From NCBI GenBank assembly GCA_019096195.1, contig JAGTXK010000027.1:806001-870000 (forward strand): DNA of 64,000 nucleotides. Direction: 5' to 3'. Position numbers and translations under genes: made by a program. This document shows, one piece after another, positions 46,201 to 58,081 of the stretch; position 1 is the stretch's first letter, and each line of letters opens with the position of its first letter. The notes under the pieces were generated by a model that worked only from the letters and a program-made list of their open reading frames with translations, was not told the origin of the DNA and made no database searches. This DNA comes from Boletus sp. NGJ (taxonomy: Eukaryota > Basidiomycota > Agaricomycetes > Boletales > Boletaceae).

Positions 46201-49200
46201 GAAGGCATCAAGCTCCTTCTGCTCTCCTGGATTGAGAGGGTACACTTTGCAGTCCACCTCATGGTTTCCGGGGAGCAACTCAATCATGTGATCCCATGGG
46301 TGTCTCAGGGGGAGTGTGTCGAAGCTCTCTTTTGCAAACACATCCTTGAATTTGTGGATGTATTTGGGTGCCACCTCCTCAAAGGTTTTCTTTTTCTTCT
46401 GGGCATAGTCCTTAATGGCTACTTCCGTGGTGACGTTACGTATATACTTGTCGTTATCCAGTCGGAATAGCCAGTCCCCTTGCGAGGGGGTGAAGTCCTT
46501 GTCCAGTTCATCATCTTCATCATCGACCAATGCGGTGGTGTGGTCGTTTCTGCATTGGAACGAAATCTGTCCAGTCTTCCAGTCAATGGCTGGGTTGTGC
46601 ATCTTTGACCAGTCGTGTCCAAGGAAGATGGTGTTCAGCCCCAGGTTGGTTACTGCCAGGGTGATCTGCTCCTTGTGGTCCTGGACCTGGAGTTCAATGA
46701 TGACAAATTTTTCGATTTTGCCTCCGGCATTGGCAGTGCCATCAGCATTGTACATGGTCAGGGTGTGGGGTAGCACGTGCATCTGCACCCCCTTTTCTGC
46801 GATGAAGTCCTCATGGATCAACGACCCTGTGCACCCAAAATCAATGAGTGCCTTGACTTCTGTTTGTTCTCCGCTTGAGGTACTTAGTTTTACAGAGATC
46901 TCGAGGGAGTTTCTTCTTATTGTGCATGGGGATGCTTTTCGGAACCAAGGGGGGTTCTGCAGGTCTCTCAGTGCCCAGTATGCATTATCCATCATCATTT
47001 CTCAAAGTTCCCGAACAAGGTCCCAAGACACTTTGATTGTCCTGGTGTCGTGAATGAAGGACTTCAGGTGTCTGATGCTATGCTCCACATCAGAGTGCTC
47101 CACCTGAGCCTTCATCCATCACATGGACCAGGGGTCCAGCATGTTTAGCCAGGAACAAGAGGACGTCTTCTCCTTTCGTTCAGGTTCCTTGGGGTTTCTT
47201 CATGGTATCATCCGCGAATCATTTGGCCTGTTGTCTTTCTTTACTGACGGATGGAACACTACCTTCCATTCAGCTTTGGGGTGTTCCAGGATAGCAACTT
47301 TCTTTACTTTTGGGAGGTTCACCTGGGCCTCCGTCGACTCAGCCTCATCAGTGCATAGGATGGCAAAGTGGTTTCCTTGCAATGACTTATTGTAATGTAC
47401 AGCAGAGTGGCTGGTATCTACTGTATGAGGAGAAAAGACAAGTCCTCATTTACATCAGAGGCATACTCTACTGCGGGGTTTGTTTGTTTGGCATCCATCA
47501 TCATTGCCCTTATTCTTTTAAACATCTCTAGGGCTACTTCCTGCCTGTTGATTACGATATCCCTTGCTTGACGAGGGCGAGGGCACAGAGGGTGGTCAGC
47601 GCAAGGCCAGGGTTTCAAGCATTTGTGGCAGACGCCAGCTGTGTGCACTTTGTTGAGCTCCATGGGAGCGCATTGACCAGTGAAGGTGCTGGTCGCATTT
47701 GGGTGAGGTTTGGCTACAGGAGCGGCCATAGCGGTGGGGGGAGGACTGGCAGAAGGTGTGTAGCAGGGCCAGGGGACGAACTGGGGGGAGTATACAGGCC
47801 CAGTCGCATAGACCGACCTCTTTCTGTCAGTGATTTCAGTGAGGATGTCCGCTGCTTTGACTAGAGTGGTCTTCCATTGGTGTACATCTGTTGACTCAAT
47901 GAGGATGGGCTGGTTGCATTCCACAAACTCCACCACATCTGAGTGGACTGCCCTCCTCATGAGGTCGACCATGACACAGTCGTTGTACTCAATGTTGAAC
48001 TCAGCCTCCTCAGTGTAGTGGTAAAGTTTGGTGAAGTAGTCCTCCACCGTGTCTTTCCCCTGCTTGAGGGCCATGAGTTTCTGTTGTGCAACCCACTTCA
48101 GGTTGGCTAGTTGGAAGTTCTTTTTGAGCTTCTCCTCAAAGCTCGCAAAGGTCAGGATGTGGACAGCCCCCTGTGCCATCAATCATAAGGTCCCCGAAGT
48201 GTCTGGCTGGGTTGCTACTGTGGAGGTGGGAGAGGACAATTAATATTTTTTGGTAGTTGCAGGGGGTCGTCTTGAATCTGGAGAGGTAGAGCTTCATCGT
48301 TTGCCACCACAACATGAACTTTTCTTTGTTGCTGTCATAGTACTCTGGCTTGGCAGCAAGGGACTTTCCCAGCTTGGGAGAGGGTCCGGGGAAGCCCCGT
48401 GCTGGTGTTCGGGGGGCTCCAGGGGATGGCAGGGAGCTGGGGATGGACGGGAGTGGGTGTTGTGGCAGGGATGGCTGAGGTGGTAGCATTTGTTGAGTAA
48501 GGTTCGGTGGGGGAGGAGGCGGTGAGCCACGTCCCGACCAGGTCCATCAGTGGGATGGGGTGTTGTCAGTGGAGTATAGGGTTCATGGGCATGATGGGGG
48601 TGAGGTGAGGGGGCACCAGGGGTTGAAGGATGCCTCAAGCCAAGGCAGTCATCGGGTTGTGTGGAACTGGCACTTCCACTGATGATTGGGTGGGGGTGGC
48701 CAATGTGTCAACTCTAATTTCCCCAAGTGCCATGGCCATTTCCCCGAAGGTACTCTGATGGGACGGGCTGGGGGTTGGCACAGGCGAGTTGAAGTAACTC
48801 ATTGGTTGTCAAGGAAGAAGAGGAGGTTTGTGAGCACCTCAACAAGTATGTCGTTGGGTTGGATGGGTCATTGACAAGGTCACTGAAACAGGCGATGTAG
48901 GAGACAAAGGCATGTACCACGCTGACGGGGCGTGGTGGATAGAGACCAGTGAAACTTGTGCCAGGAGCAGCCAGCAATGAGTGGAAGTGGGGGATGGGTG
49001 CGACCTGGCAGCGCTCAGCAGCATGCCTGGAATCACACGGAATGATGGGGGAGGGGGATCTAGGGAGAGACCCTTGATGAGCGAGTGTAACTTGGGCGTG
49101 TATCACAAATGCCAATGGATCTTTTCTAGACTGTTGGAGCAATGGAGGGGGGACAAGGCAGATGCAAAGAGTTGGAGTCAATGGTCCTCTGATCTCCTTA

Positions 49201-49449
49201 TCTTCTTGCTGAGTTGTAGCCTATGTTCACCACTTACAACCATCTAGTAGGCTGGAATTACATATAGTGCTAAGCGAACTCTCAAGGATGGTGCCCCAAG
49301 TGTCTATGATTGTCCTCAATGATGGATGCAGGGAGAGGGGAGTAGAGAAGGTACAAGCATGTCATTAAAGACAACGGCGAGGCTGTGGCGATGGAGGGAG
49401 GGCGGTCGGGGGGTGAAGTGCCCAGTGACCAAGGGGTATTCTTGGAATT

Positions 49450-49750
49450 TGAAAGGAAAAAGACCCACAACACTTGATGTTACCCAAGGGTAAAATTCTG
49501 AGCATAAAAGGGCAATTCCAAGAATGTGTATCTACTATAGAATACACTACTATATATAGTGTGTGGATATTGGGCACAGACCAGCTTTAGGGCCAGTATA
49601 GAATGTGCTGGAATGGTGACATAATGTCTTAGGGGGTTCTATGATATACGTATGATGTCATAGGCCTAGGTGTAGTCCTTTAGCTATTGTGTAAGCATTC
49701 GTTGGCTAAGTATTGTAAATATCTATGAGATGAGAGGTGAAAACATTTCA
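49450..49750 (-). repeat. 5' LTR of the Ty3/gypsy element
   Basis: 301-bp LTR, pair of 42979..43279, about 93% identical by eye. Confidence 0.9.
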
Positions 49751-50130
49751 CATATATACTATGTGGGGGTGGTACCGGCTGACCAGGATGAACATGGTGA
49801 GCTTGGCCAGTATCACTTGTATGGTTATACATACTAAATAGGGATGAAATGTAATGTCAGAAGGTTCCCCCTGGCCTGCCTTACCCTGAGTACCATATGA
49901 GTAAAGGTATGAAAGATGTTATTTCCTATCTGTTGTCCCATGGTATCTATGTATATATGATACCAGCTGACCAAGGCAGATGCTCTTCTGGTCAGCTGGT
50001 ATCACATATGTGGACATAAGTGGTATGCATCCTTGGTATTGGCTGACCAGAATGAATATAGTGTGGTCGGCTGGTACTGCATGTGTGATCATACATACTA
50101 CATGGGGGTGGTACTGGCCGACCATCATAC
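49751..50130. repeat. Minisatellite, right part
   Basis: Continuation of the array at 42283..42978 with the same GGTACCGGCTGACC and GTGGGGGTGGTAC motifs, four to five units. The shared CATAT at the LTR borders shows that the two parts were one array before the retrotransposon inserted. Confidence 0.75.
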
Positions 50131-50308
50131 ATAGGACACATATATCTAAACTATATTGCCAGGTATGTCTCTCAAGTAGTCTCATCAGAGTTGAAACAAA
50201 GTATCGAATTCTTTGTGATACAACAATACAAAATGATGATAAGTAAAGATGGTCTTAGGCATAGTCTGAACCTTGACTTTTCTTGCTAGGCTTATGCTGG
50301 CACTGATT

Positions 50309-53300
50309 TCAGGTGTTTCTGGCAGGGCTATTGGGTTCCTTTTGGGCACGAGATGGCTTGCTAGTTGATTGTGCTGGAGAAGGGGAATGAACAGAACATT
50401 TCCTTGCTGCAGGCTTCTTCTGGCCCACCTCTATCTTGCCTTTTTTCTTTCTGCCATCGACAATCTTCTCTCCTTCATTCACAATCTTCTCCCCCTCAGC
50501 TGTGGCCTTCTCCATCTCAGCACTACTGCCCAGCTCAAACTCCTCTGGTGTCTCCTCATCAGCAACCTGGGATGGGAACTTACCAATCATTTCCTTGATG
50601 ATCTTGATGACTTCTTCAGCCCTTTCCCTTCTAAGGAGAGACTCTTGAAGGAACATTGGAGAGTTTTCATCATCATCATCCACCTCCACCGCCCTCCAAC
50701 ACTCCCACAAAAGCAAATCAAAAGCAAGGACCATAGGAGTATCTTTGTTGCGATCCGCAAACACATACTTGCGAAGTAAAACCAAAGCCATGTGAAACTC
50801 ATCCCTCTTGGCATGAATATCCTAGGGAAGATACTTATGGCCCCAATGCCAAGATGCCCAAGCAGTTAAACTGAGCTTTGACTTTGGGGCCAAGAAGGAA
50901 GATTAAGGGGCAGCCTTATGTATTAAGGATAATCAGATTAGTACATATGCATGAAGACAAACAAAGACTTACAAAAATCGGCAATGTCAACATACCATCC
51001 AACAAAGTCTTGTAAGAGGGGTCAAGAGACAGGCTGTGTAGGAACTTTGGCCTGTCACTGTCATTTGCTACAGAACTCTGGTCCTTAGGGACAGCTGGCT
51101 GCTGTCCAGAGAGACAAGGACACTTGAATGGTGGAGGTCTGACAGGGGATGCTGACATCCCCTTATTCTTATCAACTCCATCCTTACCTTTCCCAGCACG
51201 CCCATCCAGGTCATCATCACCTTGATTGTCACCTAACTCAATCTCAATATATGGCTTCCTTTTGTTGACAACCTGAAGCGCCTCCAATCTAGCAAATAAC
51301 CCCAAGTCTTGCCTTCACACCTTGATGAATATCAGGATGGGCACCTTGACCTTTGCCCATGCTGCCCAGTGGGACCAGAGGTGGCTGATCATCACCTTGG
51401 TCAACTTCAAGGGGTCCAACACCTCAAAACCTTTGGAAATGGTATCAGCATCCAGATACTTGGTTGGCATCCTGGCCAGCTCCAGCCAAGGCACATGGAT
51501 CTTGTCATGCTTGGTGATCCTCACTAGTCGTAATTAGAATATAATAGTTAGCAAGAAAAAAATGTACTGACTGTATACTTTGGTAAAAATATCATATACA
51601 ACATCTTGCCATGACTTCAGCTGGACAGCATGGCATGTTGGGAGGATTGAATGGCTCAAGGCATCCACTGCAACCTTTGGGACCTCTTCCTCCTTGTCAG
51701 ATGAACTCTCTTTCTCTTTCTCTTTCCCCTTCTCCTTTTCAGAAGTCTCATCTGAAGCATTTTAGTAGTGTAAGATAGACAAAATTCTTATCAGTCAGTT
51801 ATTGTAGTACTCACCTTCATTGGCCATAAAACCAGCCAGGAGTTCAGCTCCCTGCTTGGCCCAAGCCTTGCAGTCATTGAATGAGACTGTGAAGTGGTGG
51901 TCTCATTTGCCACCATGGATATTTGTCTTGATACTACAGGGGAAATTTTGAATAAGAGCCAATATACTTCAAATCACTTACTATAGTGCTTTGACACTGG
52001 CACCAGAAGCCTCATAGCCCTGTAGGACTATACAGTGAACCCCCATAGTATGGTGTAAAGCATCAATAAGTTCAACTGTTTTATTTTGAAGGTCCTTCTT
52101 GTGATAACTAAGCAGAAATCAGTTGAAAGCCCCTTCCAAAACAATAAATAACACTTACACAAGCATTTTGTCCTTGTTTGGAGCACCCTCAAAGTTCCAC
52201 TTTGCAATGGCCTTCTCTGCTTCCTCCATTTTACTCTTGGGAAGTTTGTTGAACCATTTGTGGATAGTGACAGTGCGATTCCCAAAAGTCTTCTTATTTG
52301 TCTTGTTTTGAGACCCACCATCAATCTGGGCTACTTCATCTGCAAAAATTTGTTGAGCAATGCAAAAGGTATCCCATGGGGTCCAGTAATCCCCAGCATC
52401 ATTTGGTCTTGCAGCAGCCTCACACTCCTCAGGGGTCATATCTTCACCACTTTCCTCAAGCAGCACTAACCTCAGTTCTTCTCTCTACCTGTCAGCAGTG
52501 TCCAACCAAGGAAGGAATTTCCTGCAGATTGCCTGCAAAATTAATCATCAATAAATCAGTAGTAGGTACACAAACATGTAACTCCATGAATAGAAAGACT
52601 TACCCAACAGAGAAGTTGGGAAAGCTCAATGGCTTGGTTTTCAAGCAAGGGAGACTTTGTAATGACATCCTGGCAATCCTTGAGAATTTGTGCATGAGCA
52701 GCAGGGTCCCCACAAGCCTCAATGTACAGCTGGGCATATTTAGCAAGGGTTTCAAAGAAAATCACACACCAATCAGCAGACATGATGAGGGAATTGGTGA
52801 GTTGGAGCAGTATGGGACGAGGGCAAAAATGTGTGAGAATTGGCAAATTGCAGTACTATACCTGCAACACATCACTTGCATACCAGAACCATGATGTCAT
52901 TGGCTCCCTTTTATCTATGCAGTACTATACCTGCAACACGTCACTCGTGTATCAGAACCATGACATCATTGGCTCCCTTTTATCTACTGTATCAATCTAC
53001 CAATTCCATCCATTATGAGATCAGATACAATCCAAGACTACATACACTCTTGCAAATTAAGTTTCCAACCGATAATAAACTTCAACCATCCACTAGTACA
53101 TCCCCCATGTTCCCTCCTGGCACTCAAAATAACTGAATCCAAAGGGTGCATGACCTGAAAAGAGTAAGGCTCTTTGAGGGCCTTACCATCTGCCTTACCA
53201 CAGTTCTGATTCTTGCATTCCAGCCTATAACCCTGGATCTGTTTCACAAAAACCAAGGCCCATAGATCAAGTATCCCATATTGTGGGCACTGCAGTGGCA

Positions 53301-54615
53301 AGGTCTGGCCCCATGGTTGATAGTCCCGATGGGCCCAGGAATACTTGATGATGCACTCTGCAAAGTGGATGATGGAGGTATGCCTTCTCAATGTCATACA
53401 TTGCTTGAGGGAGTGTTCAAGGGCTTGACTAAACTCAAAGCCATGAATAACAACAGACTTGATGACTTTCATCAACAAATTCACCATATTCACAGTAGAA
53501 AGATACTTCACATCAAATGCGAGAGCATCTCCTACCCCCAAGCTAATGGAAAACATACTTAGTAATATATTGGACCGAAACATGAAACTTACCTAACCAA
53601 GCCTTGTCTCAGCCCAGCAAGGGACTTGAAGTTGTTGACCACAGCACCACAAGCCAACATAAACAGGATACAGCCATTGAGTATAGCCTTGAAGGGTCTG
53701 AGAATATCCTCAAGCCACTGTTGGATTCAAGGTGAATGTCAGTATGAAAAGATAAAATAGATGAGTACTCACATTACTGACCACAGCTGCACAAGTATTG
53801 CCATGCTCATCTTGTCTGAGCCACAGATTGCCAGTATTGGGGTCAGAATGCATGGTGATGAAGACAATGACATGCCTATATCTAGAAAGACTGGCCATGA
53901 GCTTGGCTACTTCGCTGTGCCAGTCATCGAGCACTCCATCATGGCCAATGTTGAATGGGATGTCAATCACCCGAAGTTGGTCATCTTGGTAATATTCAGC
54001 CAGAAGCTGATCCACCATCATGAAATGGGCAATGCGGTGGATCATATGGAAGTGGAAATGGAGGAGGAGAGTGGGGGGGGGAAAGCACAGTGGTATTTGT
54101 CATCGTTTTAAAGGTTCCTCGCACCTTAAGGAAGTTGTTAAGGATCTGTTTGTCATTGATAGTGAATCCCTTTAAAAGATATTTACATGTTAGCATGAAC
54201 ACGAGAAGCAATAAAAAAACTTACAACATACAAGAGGCCCTTTCCTCAATCCAATTTCCAGTGGCATGAGATGCAGTGGAACTTGACATTGGGGGCCTCC
54301 AGCTTGCTGAGTTCCTCAGGTGGAATTTCGATGCAATGAGCACAAATGGTGCACTCACAGCCTGGCTCATCACATTCTCAGAGATTTCCCCCATCTTGAC
54401 AGAGGGAACAATGCTATACAAAATCAAGCCATCATTGTGATTATAAATATACCACAACAAGTACTCACCTGAATATCTGAAGACAATCTAGCTTGATGTG
54501 TTTGAGTGGCAAGACCAGGTTTGGGCCAAGAACACATGACCTCAGGCCATACAAGCAGCATGCGTTTGGCTGTGCCACCGGTGGTCTTCTTTGCTATTTG
54601 CTTGGTATGAGTCAT
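50309..54615 (-). pseudogene. Decayed gene with histone-H3-tail-like N-terminus and PHD-like finger
   Basis: Exon 1 (54615..54469, 49 codons) begins MTHTKQIAKKTTGGTAKR, closely following histone H3 (ARTKQTARKSTGGKAPR after Met): T3, K4, Q5, A7, K9, T11, G12, G13, A15 and R17 are kept. A GTGAGT...TATAG intron leads in phase to exon 2 (54413..54225) with CSLCQDGG, ECDEPGCECTICAHCIEIPP and FHCISCH, a C4HC3-like PHD pattern. Further exons follow: VIVFITMHSDPNTGNLW (about 53870), FKAILNGCILFMLACGAVV (about 53670), WGQTLPLQCPQ and CKNQNCGKADG (53150-53330), a second conserved region (DYWTPWDTFCIAQQIFADEV at 52380; VPWLELARMPTKYLD at 51440) and an acidic/basic low-complexity end. Two TGA codons in exon 2 stand where Trp would fit. 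From memory, related proteins of unknown function are common in Agaricomycetes. It may be one gene or two adjacent ones. Confidence 0.65.
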
Positions 54616-54859
54616 GTTGGAAGGGCTGCATCTCACAGTCATAGTACTGTAAATATGTTGACTTGTCCCAAAAAAAGAACCAGTCATGTGCAAGCCAAAT
54701 GCAACATGGCACTGTGTGGGAACTGATCACAACACATCACACACAATCAACATTATCACATGCTCAGGCAACGCCAGACACATATAAATGTTTGGCAACC
54801 ATAAGCAATGCTTTCCTGGCAATTTTAATTCTCACACTCTTTTCTTTTTACCTCCTGTC
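54616..54859. other. Upstream region of the H3-like gene
   Basis: Probable former promoter/5' UTR of the minus-strand gene; AT-rich, no ORF of note. It ends at the first solo LTR. Confidence 0.4.
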
Positions 54860-55864
54860 TGAAAGGAACTTGCAATGAACAGAAGAAAGAAACCTAGACC
54901 TAATATCTCAAGCATTGCCAATTAAGACAATATGCAAGAGAGAGAAAGGCAATTTCAAGACTAGGTGAAACATGGTACTCTACCGGCTACTTATATACTA
55001 CCAATAGTGGCGCACGGACTGTGCTGTACTATGACATCATGAGTACTGGGTATGACATCACAGGAACAAGAAAGTGTTAGTGTCCAATAGCGAGAGTATC
55101 TAGGGGAGGAATGAGATGCGTGTAGTATGCACATGTAAGTGGGATGTAGTCCGGAGCGTTCTAGACGCAGCTACATGTGATATACTAGAAGGAGCTAATA
55201 AATAGTGACAGAAAAGGAAACAAAAGGGGAAATCCAAGTGCAAGGCTTCCAGAGGGTTCCGGGAGTGGTTCTGGTCGGAATGCTCGGAATGGTTCCAGTC
55301 GGAAATGTGGGATGGTTAGAGCATTCAGAGTGTGTACCCTGATAAATAACTTGTTGATCTAGTGTTGCTTGATCAGTACTTGAGGTGGTGTATAATGGGT
55401 GATCTATGGCATGAGCTGAGGATCAAGGATCAAGCAGGGGAGTCAAGGATCTGGAGGTAAACTCCTGATTAGTACTTGTGTAGCATACCAAGCACTGCTT
55501 CAGGTACAGTCTACGGGCCTTGTATGAATACCAAGCACTGCTTCAGGTATATCCATGGAGTGTTGCAGTTTAGAGGCATGCGGGCCTATGCTTGTGGCAA
55601 TGAGCACCAGGGTTAGCCGTGAGGCTCCTTGGTGTCGTATGTGTAATGGGTACGACAAGGGTACTACCAGTGAAGGTGTATGTAGGTGTAGTCGGTGGTG
55701 TGGTGTATCATATGAGGGAGAATACGATAAGTGACTACTCTAGGTGTATGCGAGGTAAAGCTAGGATGGAGTTTGGTGGATGGTAGGCGAGTGCATCATC
55801 TATAGGTAGTGTGAAGGTGTAGAGGGGTGTTAATAGATAATGGGTATCAATGGTGATTGTTTCA
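54860..55864. mobile_element. Solo LTR 1
   Basis: 1005 bp starting TGAAAGGAACTTGC and ending TTGTTTCA, flanked by 5-bp direct repeats CTGTC (54855..54859 and 55865..55869). No internal retroelement sequence adjoins it, so it is a solo LTR left by recombination. It is of the same family as 56140..57220. Confidence 0.82.
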
Positions 55865-55869
55865 CTGTC

Positions 55870-56139
55870 GCAGTATACAACAAAGTGTCTGTTACCTTTC
55901 AAAGTGTGTTTTTCCCTCATGTATTCACTAGCTAATCTTACCGGGTTAGGTGTGGGCTTAGAACCAGGCAAGGGTTGGTGTGTTAGGACACTAGTTCCAC
56001 TCCCACCCTTGCTTCTTCTTGTTGGTCAAGGGCTATGCAGGGTCAGTGTGTTGGGACACTAGTTCTGCTCCCACCCTTGCTTGCTTCTACTTTGTTGGTC
56101 CAGGACTTTGTGGGGTTGGTGTGTTGGGACACTAGTCCC
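55870..56139. repeat. ~75-bp tandem repeats between the solo LTRs
   Basis: From about 55970, two to three units share GGTGTGTTGGGACACTAGTT and CTCCCACCCTTGCTT plus TTGTTGGTC. The array is interrupted by solo LTR 2 and resumes at 57226 with CTCCCACCCTTGCA and TGTTGGTCGAGGG. Confidence 0.65.
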
Positions 56140-57220
56140 TGAAAGGAACTTGCAATGAACAAGAGAAAGAAACCTAAACCCAATATCTGAAGCATTGCTA
56201 ACTAAAGCAATATGCAACAGAGAGAAAGGCAATTTCAAGGCTAAGCGAAACATGGTACTCTACCGGCTACTTATATACTACTGATAGCAGCGCACGGACC
56301 GTGCTATGCTATGACGTCGTAGGGTACTGGGTATGACATCACAGAAACGGGGAAATGTTAGTGTCCAATGGCAAAAGGGAGAAATGGTGGAATGAGATGC
56401 GTGTGGTGTACGCATGTAAGTGAAAGGTAGTCCGGAGCGCTCTAGGCGTGGCTACGTGTGATATATCTAAGGGGGAACTAATAAATAGGAATGGAAGCGA
56501 GAGGCGAAAGAAGAAATGAAAGGATGATGCGTAAGGCATCGCATAGGGTGATCGTTGGATCTGGTATCGAGACGGGATCGTATCGGGTGATAGATCGGGT
56601 CTTGTCTATGGGTTGTGATCTGATGTTTGCCTGATCAGTACTTGGGTTAATCTAGCGTGGGCTTGATTAGTACTTGGCAGCATGAGGGGTGATCTACGGT
56701 GTGAGCCAGGGATTGGGGATCGAGCAGGGGATTCGAGGATCTGGAGGCGAGCTCCTGATTAGTACTTGTGTAGTGTACCGAGCTCTGCGTCAGGTACTGT
56801 CTACAGGGGGACGTGCATGTAAGGAGCGTATACGTGACAGAGGGGTTTCTGTCATCGTACAGCGTTACGTCACGTGTTGTGGCTACCGAGTGCTGCATCA
56901 GGTAGATCCACGAGGGGTGGCATAGTTTATAGGCGTGCGGGCCTTGCTTGTGGCTGTGAGGCCAGGGTTTAGCCGTGAGGCTACTTGGTGTCGTAGTGTA
57001 GTGGGTGCAACTAGGGTACGGCTAGTGAAAGCGTACGTAGGTGTGTGCGGTTGTGTGGTGTATCGTATGGGGGAGGATACGGTGAGTGACTACTCTAGGT
57101 GTATGCGAGGTAAGGCTAGGATGGAGGTTGAGTGCGGTAGGCGAGTGTATCGTCTGTGGGTAATGCAAAAGTGTAGATAGGGGTGCTAATAAATAGGTGA
57201 TATCATTTGTGATCATTTCA
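56140..57220. mobile_element. Solo LTR 2
   Basis: 1081 bp starting TGAAAGGAACTTGC and ending GATCATTTCA, flanked by 5-bp direct repeats GTCCC (56135..56139 and 57221..57225). It is clearly homologous to solo LTR 1 over its length but diverged, so the two inserted independently and are not a pair. Confidence 0.82.
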
Positions 57221-58047
57221 GTCCCACTCCCACCCTTGCATCTTCTTTGTTGGTCGAGGGCTGTGTGAGGTCAGCGTGTTGGAATGCTAGTCTCACTCTG
57301 ACCCAACCCTTGGCTTTATCCTTGTTCAGTGAGATTTGGGTAAGCTTAATTGTCTATTTCGCTATTTAACACTACTAGCACTTCTGATGTGATCTACCCC
57401 AAGGATTTGGTTTCCGCTTCCAAAAAAGTGGTTACTTTGTTTGAATTTGGTATTGGCAGCACTTGTAAGGTCAGTACAATTATTCTATTTCATTACTAAA
57501 GTCTCAGACTTCTTATAGCCCTTGTGTTGGATGGATTTTTGGTGAAGGTTGGATTTCAGTGTTGAGGAGTTTCATTTTACAGTTTTGGTTGGGATCTCAG
57601 TGCCATGTACTTTCGCTTGCTTGGACAGCTTGTCAAGGGGTGGGCCCCCCCTTGCCAAGCTGCCCTTGCTTTTTTTTTTTTTCACTGTGCAGTCAAACTT
57701 CCATTTAACACATGTACCAGCTACTTGTTTTGGTTTAAATTTTGGGATGACTCATCATGGCCCCTGTCCACATCACTGCAATGTGGTCACGTGACCTCAT
57801 GTCTGTCTGATTTTTAACTTAAAGTGCCTGTAACCTAGTGTGATGACTAAACTTTAAAAATTTTCAAGTTGGCAGATTGGCAATGTTCTCGAATACTTGA
57901 TATGGATGCAGGTCCCCCCCTGGCTGCCTATGTTGGTAAGGTTCTGCAAGAGGTTGTAATGAGCCCCATCATCACTCAGGATGAAATTTTAGTCAGCAAA
58001 CTTCACAAGCCTAAGTACACTCGTTCTCCACAGTACTGTCAATGGTT
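57221..58047. other. End of tandem repeats and unassigned sequence up to the array
   Basis: 57221..57310 is the last unit of the ~75-bp repeat. The rest has no recognised gene; a poly-T run lies at about 57669..57682 and an open stretch at 57869 (DMDAGPPLAAYVGKVLQEVV) has no family I know. Homology to the monooxygenase array resumes at about 58047, which is the right edge of the mobile island. Confidence 0.45.
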
Positions 58048-58081
58048 TGGTAATGGAAATGGGACTATAAGCAGTGATGTC

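Larger units (their letters stand above)
42979..49750 (-). mobile_element. Ty3/gypsy-type LTR retrotransposon with chromodomain, broken
   Basis: A fossil element of 6772 bp flanked by 5-bp direct repeats CATAT (42974..42978 and 49751..49755). Both LTRs are 301 bp, start with TG and end with CA. A purine tract lies directly before the 3' LTR (minus-strand sense). Parts in minus-strand order: gag region about 48490-47418; protease and start of reverse transcriptase about 46998-46057; reverse transcriptase about 46050-45540; RNase H and integrase about 45504-44224; integrase end and chromodomain about 44193-43579. The chromodomain places it with the chromoviruses. The LTRs differ at about 22 of 301 positions, nearly all transitions, so the insertion is old, of the order of a few million years if fungal rates are near 1e-8 per site per year. 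The coding region is interrupted about half a dozen times and is inactive. Confidence 0.9.

Noticed and set aside
48686-49247. Plus-strand open frames in the LTR element leader
   Set aside because: They are antisense to the retroelement and start with no supporting signal.
54860-57220. The two ~1-kb LTR copies as the two ends of one retrotransposon
   Set aside because: Each has its own different target duplication and only 275 bp lie between them.
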